64,000 nucleotides of DNA, taken from Cupriavidus yeoncheonensis. GTDB lineage: Bacteria > Pseudomonadota > Gammaproteobacteria > Burkholderiales > Burkholderiaceae. Numbering within the stretch: position 1 is the stretch's first letter; every line of letters begins with the position of its first letter. Shown in pieces: positions 32,844 through 41,939 of the stretch. The notes beneath the pieces are model-generated. The model had not been told where the DNA came from. It ran no database searches and was given only the letters and a program-made list of their open reading frames with translations. The translations under genes and the position numbers were made by a program. The stretch covers positions 248,001 to 312,000 of the forward strand of contig NZ_CAJPUY010000001.1 of assembly GCF_905397275.1 (NCBI RefSeq), read 5' to 3'.

Positions 32844-33470
32844 ATGTTCGGCCGATTCATGCCCACCGAGGGCAAGTTCTTCGAATACTTCAACCAGCAT
32901 GCCGACTGCGCGGTGACCGCCGCCCACGAACTGCAGACACTGGTCAACGACTTGCCCAATGCCGAGGCGCATGCCCGCCGTGTCCAGGCGACCGAAAAGA
33001 AGGCCGACCGGATCACGCACGACACCATCGACCTGCTGCACAAGACCTTCATCACGCCGCTGGACCGCGACGAGATCCACAAGCTCATCACGACCATGGA
33101 CGACATCCTGGACCTGATGGAAGACGTGGCTGAAACCATCTCGCTGTACGACGTGACCAGCCTGACCGATGAGGCGCTGCGCCTGGCGGCCATCTGCGTG
33201 CAATGCTGCGACCAGGTCAAGATCGCGGTCGGCCTGCTCGAAGACATGGGCAATGCCAGCACCATCCTGAAGACCGCCCAGCAGATCGACCAGCTCGAAT
33301 CGGAAGCCGACCGCGTGATGCGCTCGGCCATGTCCAAGCTGTTCCGCGACGAGACCGACGTCAAGCGCCTGATCAAGCTGAAGGCCATCTACGAACAGCT
33401 CGAAACGATTACCGACAAGTGCGAGGACGTGGCCAACATCATTGAAGGTATCGTCCTGGAAAACGCCTGA
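32844..33470 (+). CDS. DUF47 family PhoU-like phosphate transport regulator
   Basis: The start is ATG 32844, giving 208 residues: MFGRFMPTEGKFFEYFNQHADCAVTAA, the standard opening of TIGR00153/DUF47 proteins. Long helices with ATEKKADRITHDTIDLLHKTFITPLDRDEIHKL follow. Such proteins are PhoU-like and are nearly always encoded just before a Pit transporter, probably modulating it. Here pitA starts 14 bases after the stop. Confidence 0.92.
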   Translation: MFGRFMPTEGKFFEYFNQHADCAVTAAHELQTLVNDLPNAEAHARRVQATEKKADRITHDTIDLLHKTFITPLDRDEIHKLITTMDDILDLMEDVAETISLYDVTSLTDEALRLAAICVQCCDQVKIAVGLLEDMGNASTILKTAQQIDQLESEADRVMRSAMSKLFRDETDVKRLIKLKAIYEQLETITDKCEDVANIIEGIVLENA

Positions 33471-33483
33471 GGCGGAATCGGCA

Positions 33484-34491
33484 ATGCAAACCATTCAAAT
33501 GAGCCTGTGGGTGATCGGGCTGCTGGTCGCGCTCGCGCTGCTGTTCGACTTCATGAACGGCTTCCACGACGCGGCAAACTCGATCGCCACAGTGGTCTCC
33601 ACGGGCGTGCTCAAGCCTCACCATGCGGTGGCGATGGCGGCTATGTGCAACGTGATCGCGATCTTCATCTTCCACCTGAAGGTGGCAGCCACCGTGGGTA
33701 CCGGCACCGTAGACATCAATATCGTCGACCACTACGTGATATTCGGTGCGCTGGTCGGGGCCATCGCGTGGAATGCGATCACGTGGTACTACGGCATTCC
33801 GTCGTCGTCCTCGCATGCGCTGATCGGCGGCCTGGTGGGCGCAGCGGTGGCCAAGGCGGGTACCGGCGCGCTGGTGGGCAACGGGCTGCTGAAAACGGTG
33901 GCGTTCATCGTGATCTCGCCGCTGCTGGGCCTCATCCTGGGGTCGCTGATGATGGTGATCGTGGGCTGGACCTTCTTCCGCACGCCGCCGTCGCGCGTGG
34001 ACCGCTGGTTCCGCCGGCTGCAGCTGGCGTCGGCCTCGCTCTACAGCCTGGGCCACGGCGGCAATGATGCGCAGAAGACCATCGGCATCATCTGGATGCT
34101 GCTGATCGCCAGCGGCCATGTTGCCGCCGGTGGCGAGCCGCCGGTCTGGGTGATCGTGTGCTGCTACGTGGCCATCGGCATGGGTACGCTGTTCGGCGGC
34201 TGGCGGATCGTGCGGACCATGGGCCAGAAGATCACGAAGCTCAAGCCGGTCGGCGGCTTCTGCGCCGAAACCGGCGGGGCGCTGACCTTGTTCCTCGCCT
34301 CGGCGCTGGGCGTGCCCGTGTCGACCACGCACACGATTACCGGCGCGATCGTCGGCGTGGGCTCCGCGCAGAAGATGTCGGCGGTTCGCTGGGGCGTGGC
34401 CGGCAATATCGTCTGGGCCTGGGTGCTGACGATTCCCGCTTCCGCGTTCATGTCCGCGATTGCGTGGTGGATCGGCCGCCATATCCTGTAA
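33484..34491 (+). CDS. pitA: Low-affinity inorganic phosphate transporter
   Basis: This 335-residue inner-membrane protein of the Pit family imports phosphate with a cation. The signature duplications are visible: LLFDFMNGFHDAANSIATVV near the N-terminus and SLYSLGHGGNDAQKTIGI in the second half, plus PSSSSHALIGGL and PVSTTHTITGAI. About ten hydrophobic helices are evident. The start ATG 33484 is chosen over an in-frame upstream start overlapping the DUF47 gene. Confidence 0.95.
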   Translation: MQTIQMSLWVIGLLVALALLFDFMNGFHDAANSIATVVSTGVLKPHHAVAMAAMCNVIAIFIFHLKVAATVGTGTVDINIVDHYVIFGALVGAIAWNAITWYYGIPSSSSHALIGGLVGAAVAKAGTGALVGNGLLKTVAFIVISPLLGLILGSLMMVIVGWTFFRTPPSRVDRWFRRLQLASASLYSLGHGGNDAQKTIGIIWMLLIASGHVAAGGEPPVWVIVCCYVAIGMGTLFGGWRIVRTMGQKITKLKPVGGFCAETGGALTLFLASALGVPVSTTHTITGAIVGVGSAQKMSAVRWGVAGNIVWAWVLTIPASAFMSAIAWWIGRHIL

Positions 34492-34515
34492 GGCAGGGCG
34501 GACCCTCCGGGCATG

Positions 34516-34547
34516 ACAAAGAGCCAGGCAAGTGCCTGGCTCTTTGT
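34516..34547. terminator. Bidirectional terminator between pitA and NlpC gene
   Basis: A 15-base perfect inverted repeat (ACAAAGAGCCAGGCA with TGCCTGGCTCTTTGT) lies between converging genes and can stop both. Confidence 0.88.
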
Positions 34548-34560
34548 CGTTCATGGCGTC

Positions 34561-35259
34561 CTACTGGTTGGCGAAGGCGGCGATCGGGTCGTCGTCGACA
34601 GGAGGCGCGGACTCGGGCCGGACCGCCGGCGGCGGTACGGGAGCCGGGGCCGGGTTCGCAGCTGGGGCCGGGGTCGGGGCCGGCAGCGGCTGGTTGATCG
34701 CCGCCACCACGCGTCGCGCACCGTTGTACCGCGATGCCCAGTAAGACTTGCCCATGTCTTCCAGGCGCACGGTGCCGCCGCTGGACGGCGCGTGCACGAA
34801 GCGGTTCTGGCCGACGTAGATGCCGACATGGGAGTTGGCGCGGCCCGTGGTGTTGAAGAAGACCAGGTCGCCTGATGCCACCTCGCTGCGGTCCAGTGCC
34901 GACCCGCGCGTACCCATGGCTTCGGTGGTGCGCGGCAAGCTGACGTTGGCGGCGCGTGCGACCACGTACCGCACCAGTCCGCTGCAATCGAAGCCGCTGT
35001 CGGGGGTATTGCCGCCGTAGCGGTACGGGGTGCCGACCAGCGACATGGCCTGGATGGAGATTTCTTCCAGCCCGGCGCTCGGGTCGTTCATCGGCTTGCC
35101 CGGCGTACGGGACAGATTGCCATGGCGGGAGGTGGGTGTGCCGGCGCATGCCGCCAGCAGCAGGGCGGCCGCACAAAGCAGCGGCAGCCGCGCCGCGGCA
35201 GGAACCGCGGGCAGGCGCAGCCGGATGGCGCAAAGGGCAAGGGAACGGCGCGAAGGCAT
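34561..35259 (-). CDS. NlpC/P60 family peptidoglycan endopeptidase lipoprotein
   Basis: The start ATG 35259 gives 232 residues with an Arg-rich lead, a hydrophobic segment and lipobox LAAC (Cys38), so the protein is lipid-anchored. The NlpC/P60 domain follows: SLVGTPYRYGGNTPDSGFDCSGL with catalytic Cys92, GDLVFFNT, NSHVGIYVG with His144 and RFVHAPSSG with His156. Such enzymes cut peptide stems of peptidoglycan. The tail is a Pro/Ala-rich low-complexity region. The minus-strand gene before it (35301) codes for a secreted protein of unknown role. Confidence 0.92.
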   Translation of the reverse strand: MPSRRSLALCAIRLRLPAVPAAARLPLLCAAALLLAACAGTPTSRHGNLSRTPGKPMNDPSAGLEEISIQAMSLVGTPYRYGGNTPDSGFDCSGLVRYVVARAANVSLPRTTEAMGTRGSALDRSEVASGDLVFFNTTGRANSHVGIYVGQNRFVHAPSSGGTVRLEDMGKSYWASRYNGARRVVAAINQPLPAPTPAPAANPAPAPVPPPAVRPESAPPVDDDPIAAFANQ

Positions 35260-35300
35260 CCTGTCTGGGTCGGTCGCCAGCCCTGACCCGGATCTTTCCG

Positions 35301-35780
35301 CTACCAGCGCAACTGAGCGTCGCGGCTTCCGGTGCCGATCTTGATGGTCTTGGTCTGGCCCTTGTAACTGGCCTCGATATTGTAGCTGCCTTCTGGCGCA
35401 CGTATGAGGCAGCGTGGACCGGTGGCACGGAAGGCGGCGACCTCCTGCTCGTCGCGCAACAGCCGTACGGCGACGTCCGAGAGGAATTCGCCGTTGCTGC
35501 CCTGCGTGAACAGGATGCCCATGTTGAAGTTCTTTTCCAGGCCCGCCATCTCGGTACGCTCGTCTTCGGCAACGCCGCCGCAGACATAGCTCACCGGGCC
35601 CATGGTACGGATCACCATCTGGTCGCCCGCGCGCGCGGGCCGCCAGGCGGCGGTCAGCGCCATGCCCGCGGCGGTCAGCGCGGCGAGCGCCAGCATGCGC
35701 TTGCGGCCCCATGGGTGAAGCGCGGCGCGCGCGCGCTGCGCGCTGGGATGGTGCTGGCCTGGCGGTTGCTGACGACTCAT
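35301..35780 (-). CDS. Exported hypothetical protein
   Basis: ATG 35780 (in ACTCAT on the plus strand) yields 159 residues with a long basic lead and a signal-anchor or signal peptide MLALAALTAAGMALTAAW ending near PARA. The mature part has VSYVCGGVAEDERTEM, SDVAVRLLRDEQEVAAFRATGPRCLIRAPEGSYNIEASYKG, a beta-rich pattern like carboxypeptidase-regulatory or transthyretin-type folds. Two cysteines could pair. No named family is recognised. Confidence 0.7.
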   Translation of the reverse strand: MSRQQPPGQHHPSAQRARAALHPWGRKRMLALAALTAAGMALTAAWRPARAGDQMVIRTMGPVSYVCGGVAEDERTEMAGLEKNFNMGILFTQGSNGEFLSDVAVRLLRDEQEVAAFRATGPRCLIRAPEGSYNIEASYKGQTKTIKIGTGSRDAQLRW

Positions 35781-35894
35781 CGACACCTCCTGTCGAGCGA
35801 TCCCATCGCGAACACAAAACGGTGCCCGCGGCGCGCAGGCCGGGGTCCGAATTCTGTCCGCCGGCCTTGCCGCAGGGCAGGCCAGCGGCACGCC

Positions 35895-37592
35895 CTACAG
35901 TACGTCGCCGGCGTGATCGGCCAGGCGCGAGCGCTCGCCGCGTGCCAGCGTGATATGACCGCTGTGGCTCCAGCCCTTGAAACGGTCCACCACGTAGGTC
36001 AGGCCCGACGAACCTTCGGTCAGGTACGGCGTATCGATCTGCGCGATATTGCCCAGGCAGATGATCTTGGTGCCCGGGCCCGCGCGCGTGACCAGCGTCT
36101 TCATCTGCTTCGGCGTCAGGTTCTGCGCCTCGTCGATGATGACGAACTTGTTGACGAAGGTACGGCCGCGCATGAAGTTCATGCTCTTGACCTTGATGCG
36201 CGAGCGGATCAGCTCCTGGGTTGCCGCGCGGCCCCATTCGCCCGCGCTGTCATCGCTCTTCTGCAGGACTTCGAGGTTGTCGTCGAACGCGCCCATCCAC
36301 GGCTGCATCTTTTCTTCCTCGGTGCCCGGCAGGAAGCCGATATCCTCGCCGACCGGCACGGTCGCGCGGGTGACGATGATCTCGTTGTACAGCTTCTGGT
36401 CCAGCACCTGCTCCAGGCCCGCCGCCAGCGCCAGCAGCGTCTTGCCGGTGCCGGCCTGGCCGAGCAGCGTGACGAAGTCGATGTCCGGGTTCATCAGCAG
36501 GTTGAGCGCGAAGTTCTGCTCGCGGTTGCGGGCCGTCACGCTCCACACATTGTTCTTGTGGTGCGTGTAGTCCTTGAGCGTCTGCAGCAGCGCGGTCTTG
36601 CCGTTGATCTCCTTGACCTGCGCGTAGAGCGGCAGGCTGCCATCCACCGGCTCCAGGTAGACGAACTGGTTGACCAGGAAGGAGGGCACCAGCGGACCGG
36701 TCAGGCGATAGAACATCGCGCCGGTCTTCGGGTCCTGCCAGCTCTCGACGCCCTTGCCATGCCGGGTCCAGAAGTCGCCGGGCAGCTGCATCACGCCCGC
36801 GTAGAGCAAGTCCTTGTCTTCCAGGACCTGGTCGTTGTAGTAGTCCTCGGCAGGCAGACCCAGCGCACGCGCCTTGATGCGCATATTGATGTCTTTCGAC
36901 ACCAGCACGACCTCGCGCTCGGGGTACTGCTGCTGCAGCGCGCTGACCACGCCCAGGATCTGGTTATCGGCCTTGCCCTGCGGCAGGCCCTCGGGCAGCT
37001 TGATGTCGTTGAGCCGGGTCTGGAAGAACAGCTTGCCCTGCGCGTCGCGGTTGCCGAGCTTGGCCAGCGGCAGGCCTTCGTCGAGCGCGCCACCGGTGTC
37101 GCTCACCAGCGAATCGAGCGTGCGGCTGACGGTGCGCGCGTTGCGCGCGACTTCGCTCATGCCCTTCTTGTGGTTGTCGAGCTCTTCGAGCGTCATCATC
37201 GGCAGATAGACGTCGTGCTCCTCGAAGCGGAACAGCGAACTCGGGTCGTGCATCAGCACGTTGGTGTCGAGTACGAACAGCTTGCTCGGGCCTTCTGCCT
37301 TGCGTGCGCGGCGCGTCGGACCCGCCGCGGGTTTGACCAGGCTGACCGGTGCCGTGGCGACGGGCGTTTGCGGCACGGTTGGAGTGGGGGTCGAGCGGGC
37401 GCGGGTACCGGTGGCGGCGCGCGCGGCAGGCGCCCCGGTTTCACCGGTTTCCAGCAATGCCACGCGCTCGAGTGCCGGCACAGGTTTCTTTCCCTGTGCG
37501 ACGGCTTTGGCCTTGGGCACCGCGGAGACCGGAGCGAACTCGCTCGGATCCAGCAATTGGGCAGGCTTGGCGGGCATGGTAGGCAGCGGCAT
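35895..37592 (-). CDS. PIN-PhoH (PhoH2) family protein
   Basis: The 565-residue protein fuses a PIN ribonuclease domain (from about residue 104: KLFVLDTNVLMHDPSSL, with Asp109, and MTLEELDNHKKGMSEVARNAR) to a PhoH ATPase domain (Walker A LLGQAGTGKTLLALAAG near 376-384, EDIGFLPGTEEEKMQPW, FVIIDEAQNLTPKQMKT). PhoH2 proteins are RNA helicase/nuclease toxins in some bacteria and maintenance proteins in others. The first 100 residues are low-complexity Ala/Pro. Start ATG 37592 has AGGAA upstream. Confidence 0.92.
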   Translation of the reverse strand: MPLPTMPAKPAQLLDPSEFAPVSAVPKAKAVAQGKKPVPALERVALLETGETGAPAARAATGTRARSTPTPTVPQTPVATAPVSLVKPAAGPTRRARKAEGPSKLFVLDTNVLMHDPSSLFRFEEHDVYLPMMTLEELDNHKKGMSEVARNARTVSRTLDSLVSDTGGALDEGLPLAKLGNRDAQGKLFFQTRLNDIKLPEGLPQGKADNQILGVVSALQQQYPEREVVLVSKDINMRIKARALGLPAEDYYNDQVLEDKDLLYAGVMQLPGDFWTRHGKGVESWQDPKTGAMFYRLTGPLVPSFLVNQFVYLEPVDGSLPLYAQVKEINGKTALLQTLKDYTHHKNNVWSVTARNREQNFALNLLMNPDIDFVTLLGQAGTGKTLLALAAGLEQVLDQKLYNEIIVTRATVPVGEDIGFLPGTEEEKMQPWMGAFDDNLEVLQKSDDSAGEWGRAATQELIRSRIKVKSMNFMRGRTFVNKFVIIDEAQNLTPKQMKTLVTRAGPGTKIICLGNIAQIDTPYLTEGSSGLTYVVDRFKGWSHSGHITLARGERSRLADHAGDVL

Positions 37593-37713
37593 GCTTGGCT
37601 TTCCTTTCAGGGGGACAAGATGGGGGCGGAACTATCCGTGCGGCATCTCGCAAGGAGAATGCCAGCGGCCACCGGAGCATGCACGCGCGAGGCACCCGGG
37701 GCATCGGATAAAC

Positions 37714-37752
37714 AAAAAAGCCGCCATCCCTGCAATACAGGTTTGGCGGCTT
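37714..37752 (-). terminator. Terminator of the peroxiredoxin gene
   Basis: On the minus strand AAGCCGCCA and TGGCGGCTT pair, with an inner CCTG/CAGG stem, and run into TTTTTT. Confidence 0.85.
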
Positions 37753-37981
37753 GCATGCGGACCTGCGACACGGCAGATCCGCTACCGGCCTGCGGCGCGA
37801 ACCGCCTGGGCCAGGAAGTCGAATCAGCGTGGCGTCCGGAATCTGAACTCATTACGAGCCAATGTATCCGAAGGTTTTCGGTTTGGCAATTGCCAGTCAC
37901 GCGAGGCAGGCGCGGTGTCGCGGCGATGCCAAATCGGCTCGTCTCGCCACCTCGTTGGCCGGCGCCCATGCGCAAGGCGTG

Positions 37982-38449
37982 TCAGAGGCCGCGAACGATC
38001 TCCAGCACCTCGTCGACGTGGTTGGGCACCTTGATGCCGCGCAGCTCGTGGCGCAGGATGCCCTTGCTGTCGACGATGAAAGTACTGCGCTCGACGCCGC
38101 GATGCTCCTTGCCATAGAGCTTTTTCATCTTCATGACATCGAAGAGAGTGCAGACCGTCTCGTCCGGGTCCGAGATCAGTTCGAACGGCAGCTCGAGCTT
38201 CGCCTTGAAATTCTCGTGCGAGCGCAGGCTGTCGCGCGAGATGCCGAACACGGCCACGCCGGCCTTGACGAAGTCGTCGTGCTGGTCGCGGAAGTTCATG
38301 GCCTCGGTGGTGCAGCCGGGGGTGTTGTCCTTCGGGTAGAAGTACAGCACCAGGGTCTTGCCGCGCTGTTCGGACAGGCGGAAGGTGCTGCCGTCGCCGG
38401 TGACCGGCGCACTGAAGTCGGGTACGGCCTTGTTGAGACTGACTGTCAT
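37982..38449 (-). CDS. bcp: Thiol peroxidase/peroxiredoxin, Bcp (PrxQ) family
   Basis: This 155-residue enzyme reduces peroxides in the cytoplasm. It starts at ATG 38449 with MTVSLNKAVPDFSAPV. The peroxidatic Cys46 is in YPKDNTPGCTTEAM. The position of the E. coli resolving cysteine, five residues on, is Met51, so this looks like a 1-Cys or externally resolved form. The pattern GISRDSLRSHENFKAKLELPFELISDPDE and GVERSTFIVD fits Bcp. Confidence 0.93.
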   Translation of the reverse strand: MTVSLNKAVPDFSAPVTGDGSTFRLSEQRGKTLVLYFYPKDNTPGCTTEAMNFRDQHDDFVKAGVAVFGISRDSLRSHENFKAKLELPFELISDPDETVCTLFDVMKMKKLYGKEHRGVERSTFIVDSKGILRHELRGIKVPNHVDEVLEIVRGL

Positions 38450-38610
38450 TGTTTTGGCTCCAGGGGAGGGGCAGGATCGGAGAGGCTGCGAGGGTCCGGA
38501 CCAAGGCTGCACGGGCAGCGCGCCTGGGTCGCGAGGGGAGCAGATTGGGGCGCGCGCCCGGACTTCAAGCGTGGCGCCTCCTTAACTTTTCCTGTCCGGC
38601 CAATGACGGC

Positions 38611-39009
38611 TCAGCTGCCTGCGGCTTTCGGCTTCAGCGGCTCCAGCAGCAGCACGGCGGCCACCTTGCGGCCTTCTGCCATGAGGATATTGTAGGTGCG
38701 GCATGCGGCCTGCATGTCCATGGCGTCCACCCCGACATGCTTGCGGGCCAAGGAGGCGGTCAGCCGTGGGTGCGGGAAGCGCAGGCGCGAACCCGTGCCC
38801 AGCAGCACGACTTCGGGCCCCAGCGCCGCCAGCGCCTCGAAGTGCGCGGGTTCGAGGTCTTCGAAGCGGTCCACTGGCCACGGACGGATCTCGCCCTCGG
38901 GGAGAACCAGGATGGATTGCGTGTGACGTATCAGGTTGATTTCAATGTAGTCCGGCCCATAGGCGGTGACTGTATTGAGCGCCTGTGGCTGGTCGGCGTG
39001 AAGTTTCAA
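38611..39009 (-). CDS. Mth938/DUF498-like protein
   Basis: The start is TTG 39009 (MKLHADQPQALNTVTAYGPDYIEIN), which fits the normal family start; the longer frame to 39354 is low quality. The 132-residue product has the DUF498 core HTQSILVLPEGEIRPWPVDRF, PEVVLLGTGSRLRFPHPRL and AMDMQAACRTYNILMAEGRKVAAVLLL. The family (NDUFAF3-like in eukaryotes) has no settled function in bacteria. Confidence 0.85.
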   Translation of the reverse strand: MKLHADQPQALNTVTAYGPDYIEINLIRHTQSILVLPEGEIRPWPVDRFEDLEPAHFEALAALGPEVVLLGTGSRLRFPHPRLTASLARKHVGVDAMDMQAACRTYNILMAEGRKVAAVLLLEPLKPKAAGS

Positions 39010-39322
39010 TTGGGGGCCCCGGAGGCTGTCTGGCGGGCAATGCGGCCTTCTCCGCGTGGCGGATGGCCGGCAGCGCGGGCAGGCAGCGGGTTGGCGGCAG
39101 GATGCAGGTGCCGGTGGCGGGTTTCGCCGGGGCACGCTGCAATGCAAGAATTGCTGCCGAAGTCTGTCATAATCCGATAAATTATAGCTTTTGCCTCCGT
39201 GTCTGCCACATTCGCGGCGAGACTGCGTTGCATCGCAACGGACGGCGCCCACGAGACACTCCATCCGGATTCCCATTTTCGCTGCCGCCGACGCGGCAGT
39301 TTTCGCCTCCGCCGACATCGCC
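39010..39322. other. Divergent regulatory region between DUF498 gene and alaA
   Basis: No gene is supported. An AT-rich patch at 39165-39190 (CATAAT, AATTATAG) is the best place for promoters; I cannot define -35 and -10 pairs. Confidence 0.4.
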
Positions 39323-40558
39323 GTGAAACCCATCCAGAAATCCAACAAACTCAATAACGTTTGCTACGACATCCGTGGCCCGGTGCTGGAAAAGGCCAAG
39401 CAGATGGAGGAAGAGGGACACAAGATCATCAAGCTGAATATCGGCAACCTGGCCGTATTCGGTTTCGATGCTCCGGAGGAAATCCAGCAGGACATGATGC
39501 GCAACCTGCCGAATTCGGCGGGGTACTCGGATTCGAAGGGCATTTTCGCCGCGCGCAAGGCGATCATGCACTACACCCAGCAGAAGAATATCCAGGGCGT
39601 CGGCCTGGAAGACATCTACGTGGGCAACGGCGCCTCGGAACTGATCGTGATGGCGGTCAACGCGCTGCTCAACAGCGGCGACGAGGTCCTGGTGCCGGCA
39701 CCGGACTACCCGCTGTGGACTGCGGCGGTGAGCCTGTCGGGCGGCACGCCGGTCCACTATATCTGTGACGAGTCCAACGAGTGGATGCCTGACCCGGACG
39801 ATATCCGCGCCCGCATCACGCCCCACACCAAGGGCATCGTCATCATCAACCCGAACAACCCGACCGGCGCGCTGTACTCGGACGAACTGCTGCTGGAGAT
39901 CGTCGCGATCGCGCGCGAGCATGGGCTGATCATCTTTGCCGACGAGATCTACGACAAGGTCCTGTACGACGGCAACACCCATACCTCGATCGCCTCGCTC
40001 TCGACCGACGTGCTGACGGTGACGTTCAACGGCCTGTCGAAGAACTACCGCTCGTGCGGCTACCGGGCCGGCTGGATGGTGGTGTCGGGCGACAAGCGCC
40101 CGGCGCTGGACTATATCGAGGGCCTGAACATGCTGTCCTCGATGCGCCTGTGTGCCAACGTGCCGGGGCAGTGGGCCATCCAGACCGCGCTGGGCGGCTA
40201 CCAGAGCATCAACGACCTGGTGGCCGAAGGCGGCCGCCTGCGCCGCCAGCGAGACCTGGCGTACGAGCTGATCACCGCGATTCCCGGCGTCAGCTGCGTC
40301 AAGCCCAAGGCCGCGCTGTACCTGTTCCCGAAGCTGGACCTGTCGATGTACCCGGTGCAGGATGACCAGGAGTTCATCTATGAACTGCTGCAGGAGTCCA
40401 AGGTGCTGCTGGTGCAGGGCTCCGGCTTCAACTGGGACAAGCCGGACCATTTCCGGATCGTATTCCTGCCGCACGAGGAAGACCTGCGCGAGGCGATCAA
40501 CCGCATCGCGCGCTTCCTGGAGGCGTACCGAAAACGCCACGGCAAGGTGGCTGCCTGA
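39323..40558 (+). CDS. alaA: PLP-dependent alanine aminotransferase (AlaA type)
   Basis: This fold-type I aminotransferase makes alanine from pyruvate and glutamate. The start GTG 39323 gives 411 residues and the known family beginning KPIQKSNKLNNVCYDIRGPVLEKAK. The PLP lysine is Lys240 in TFNGLSKNYRSCGYRAGWM; FADEIYDK and PNNPTGALY also match. AlaA normally reads NIGNPA where this reads NIGNLA. hom and thrC follow on the same strand, the usual order in betaproteobacteria, suggesting a link of alanine and threonine synthesis. Confidence 0.93.
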   Translation: MKPIQKSNKLNNVCYDIRGPVLEKAKQMEEEGHKIIKLNIGNLAVFGFDAPEEIQQDMMRNLPNSAGYSDSKGIFAARKAIMHYTQQKNIQGVGLEDIYVGNGASELIVMAVNALLNSGDEVLVPAPDYPLWTAAVSLSGGTPVHYICDESNEWMPDPDDIRARITPHTKGIVIINPNNPTGALYSDELLLEIVAIAREHGLIIFADEIYDKVLYDGNTHTSIASLSTDVLTVTFNGLSKNYRSCGYRAGWMVVSGDKRPALDYIEGLNMLSSMRLCANVPGQWAIQTALGGYQSINDLVAEGGRLRRQRDLAYELITAIPGVSCVKPKAALYLFPKLDLSMYPVQDDQEFIYELLQESKVLLVQGSGFNWDKPDHFRIVFLPHEEDLREAINRIARFLEAYRKRHGKVAA

Positions 40559-40607
40559 TCGGGCAGCCGCTGCATCTCATCCTTAGCAACCTAGAGTCAG
40601 ATTGTCC

Positions 40608-41918
40608 ATGAACCCCATCAAAGTTGGCCTGCTCGGCATCGGTACCGTCGGTAGCGGCACGTTCAACGTGCTCAAGCGCAACCAGGAAGAAATTCGCCGC
40701 CGCGCTGGCCGCGGCATCGAGATCGCCGTGGTGGCCGATCTCAACACCGAGCGCGCACGCGAGCTGACCAACGGCGAAGTCGAGATCGTCAGCGACGCCA
40801 ACGTGGTGGTGACCCGCCCGGACATCGACATCGTGATCGAACTGATCGGCGGCTACGGCATTGCACGCGAGCTGGTGCTCAAGGCCATCGAGAACGGCAA
40901 GCACGTGGTCACCGCCAATAAGGCGCTGCTGGCCGTGCACGGCAACGAGATCTTCGAAGCCGCGCGCCGCAAGGGCGTGATCGTCGCATTCGAAGCGGCG
41001 GTGGCGGGCGGCATCCCCATCATCAAGGCGCTGCGCGAAGGCCTGACCGCCAACCGCATCCAGTGGATCGCCGGCATCATCAACGGCACCACCAACTTCA
41101 TCCTGTCCGAGATGCGCGACAAGGGCCTGGATTTCGACACGGTCCTGAAGGAAGCGCAGCAGCTCGGCTACGCCGAGGCCGATCCGACCTTCGACATCGA
41201 GGGCGTCGACGCCGCGCACAAGGTCACGCTGATGAGCGCCATCGCCTTCGGCATGCCGGTGCAGTTCGACAAGGCCCACGTGGAAGGCATCACCAAGCTG
41301 GCCGCGACTGATATCAAGTACGCCGAGGAACTGGGCTACCGCATCAAGCTGCTGGGCATCACGCGCCGCCGCGATGACGGCGTGGAGCTGCGCGTGCACC
41401 CGACGCTGGTGCCGGCCTCGCGCCTGATCGCCAACGTGGAAGGCGCGATGAACGCCGTGCTGGTGCAGGGCGACGCCGTCGGCGCCACGCTGTACTACGG
41501 CAAGGGCGCCGGCGCCGAGCCGACCGCTTCGGCCGTGATCGCCGACCTGGTCGACGTGACCCGCCTGCATACCGCCGACCCGGGCCATCGCGTGCCGCAC
41601 CTGGCGTTCCAGCCCGACGAGCTGTCGAACGTGCCGGTGCTGCCGATCGAGGAAATCAACAGCGCCTACTACCTGCGCATGCGCGTGGCCGACGAGACCG
41701 GCGTGCTGGCCGAGATCACGCGCATCCTGGCCGAAGGGGGCATCTCCATCGACGCGATGCTGCAGAAGGAATCGCGCGAGGGCGAGCCGCAGACCGACAT
41801 CATCATCCTGACCCACGTGACCCGCGAGAAGCAGGTCAATACCGCCATCGCGAAGATCGAGTCGCTGCCGACCGTGCTGTCCGCGGTCACGCGCCTGCGC
41901 ATGGAAGAACTGAACTGA
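40608..41918 (+). CDS. hom: Homoserine dehydrogenase
   Basis: The enzyme reduces aspartate semialdehyde to homoserine with NAD(P)H. The 436-residue product has the nucleotide loop VGLLGIGTVGSGTF, the catalytic region VTANKALLAVHG, GGIPIIKALREGLTAN, INGTTNFIL, and GYAEADPTFDIEGVDAAHK. A C-terminal ACT domain (YYLRMRVADETGVLAEITRILAEGGISI) allows feedback control, probably by threonine. ATG 40608 is chosen over TTG 40602. thrC follows after 21 bases. Confidence 0.96.
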   Translation: MNPIKVGLLGIGTVGSGTFNVLKRNQEEIRRRAGRGIEIAVVADLNTERARELTNGEVEIVSDANVVVTRPDIDIVIELIGGYGIARELVLKAIENGKHVVTANKALLAVHGNEIFEAARRKGVIVAFEAAVAGGIPIIKALREGLTANRIQWIAGIINGTTNFILSEMRDKGLDFDTVLKEAQQLGYAEADPTFDIEGVDAAHKVTLMSAIAFGMPVQFDKAHVEGITKLAATDIKYAEELGYRIKLLGITRRRDDGVELRVHPTLVPASRLIANVEGAMNAVLVQGDAVGATLYYGKGAGAEPTASAVIADLVDVTRLHTADPGHRVPHLAFQPDELSNVPVLPIEEINSAYYLRMRVADETGVLAEITRILAEGGISIDAMLQKESREGEPQTDIIILTHVTREKQVNTAIAKIESLPTVLSAVTRLRMEELN

Positions 41919-41939
41919 GCGGCAGGATATTCCGGACCC

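Noticed and set aside
34956-38117. 1053-residue plus-strand frame opposite NlpC, PhoH2 and Bcp genes
   Set aside because: It crosses three well-supported minus-strand genes and has no recognisable domain.
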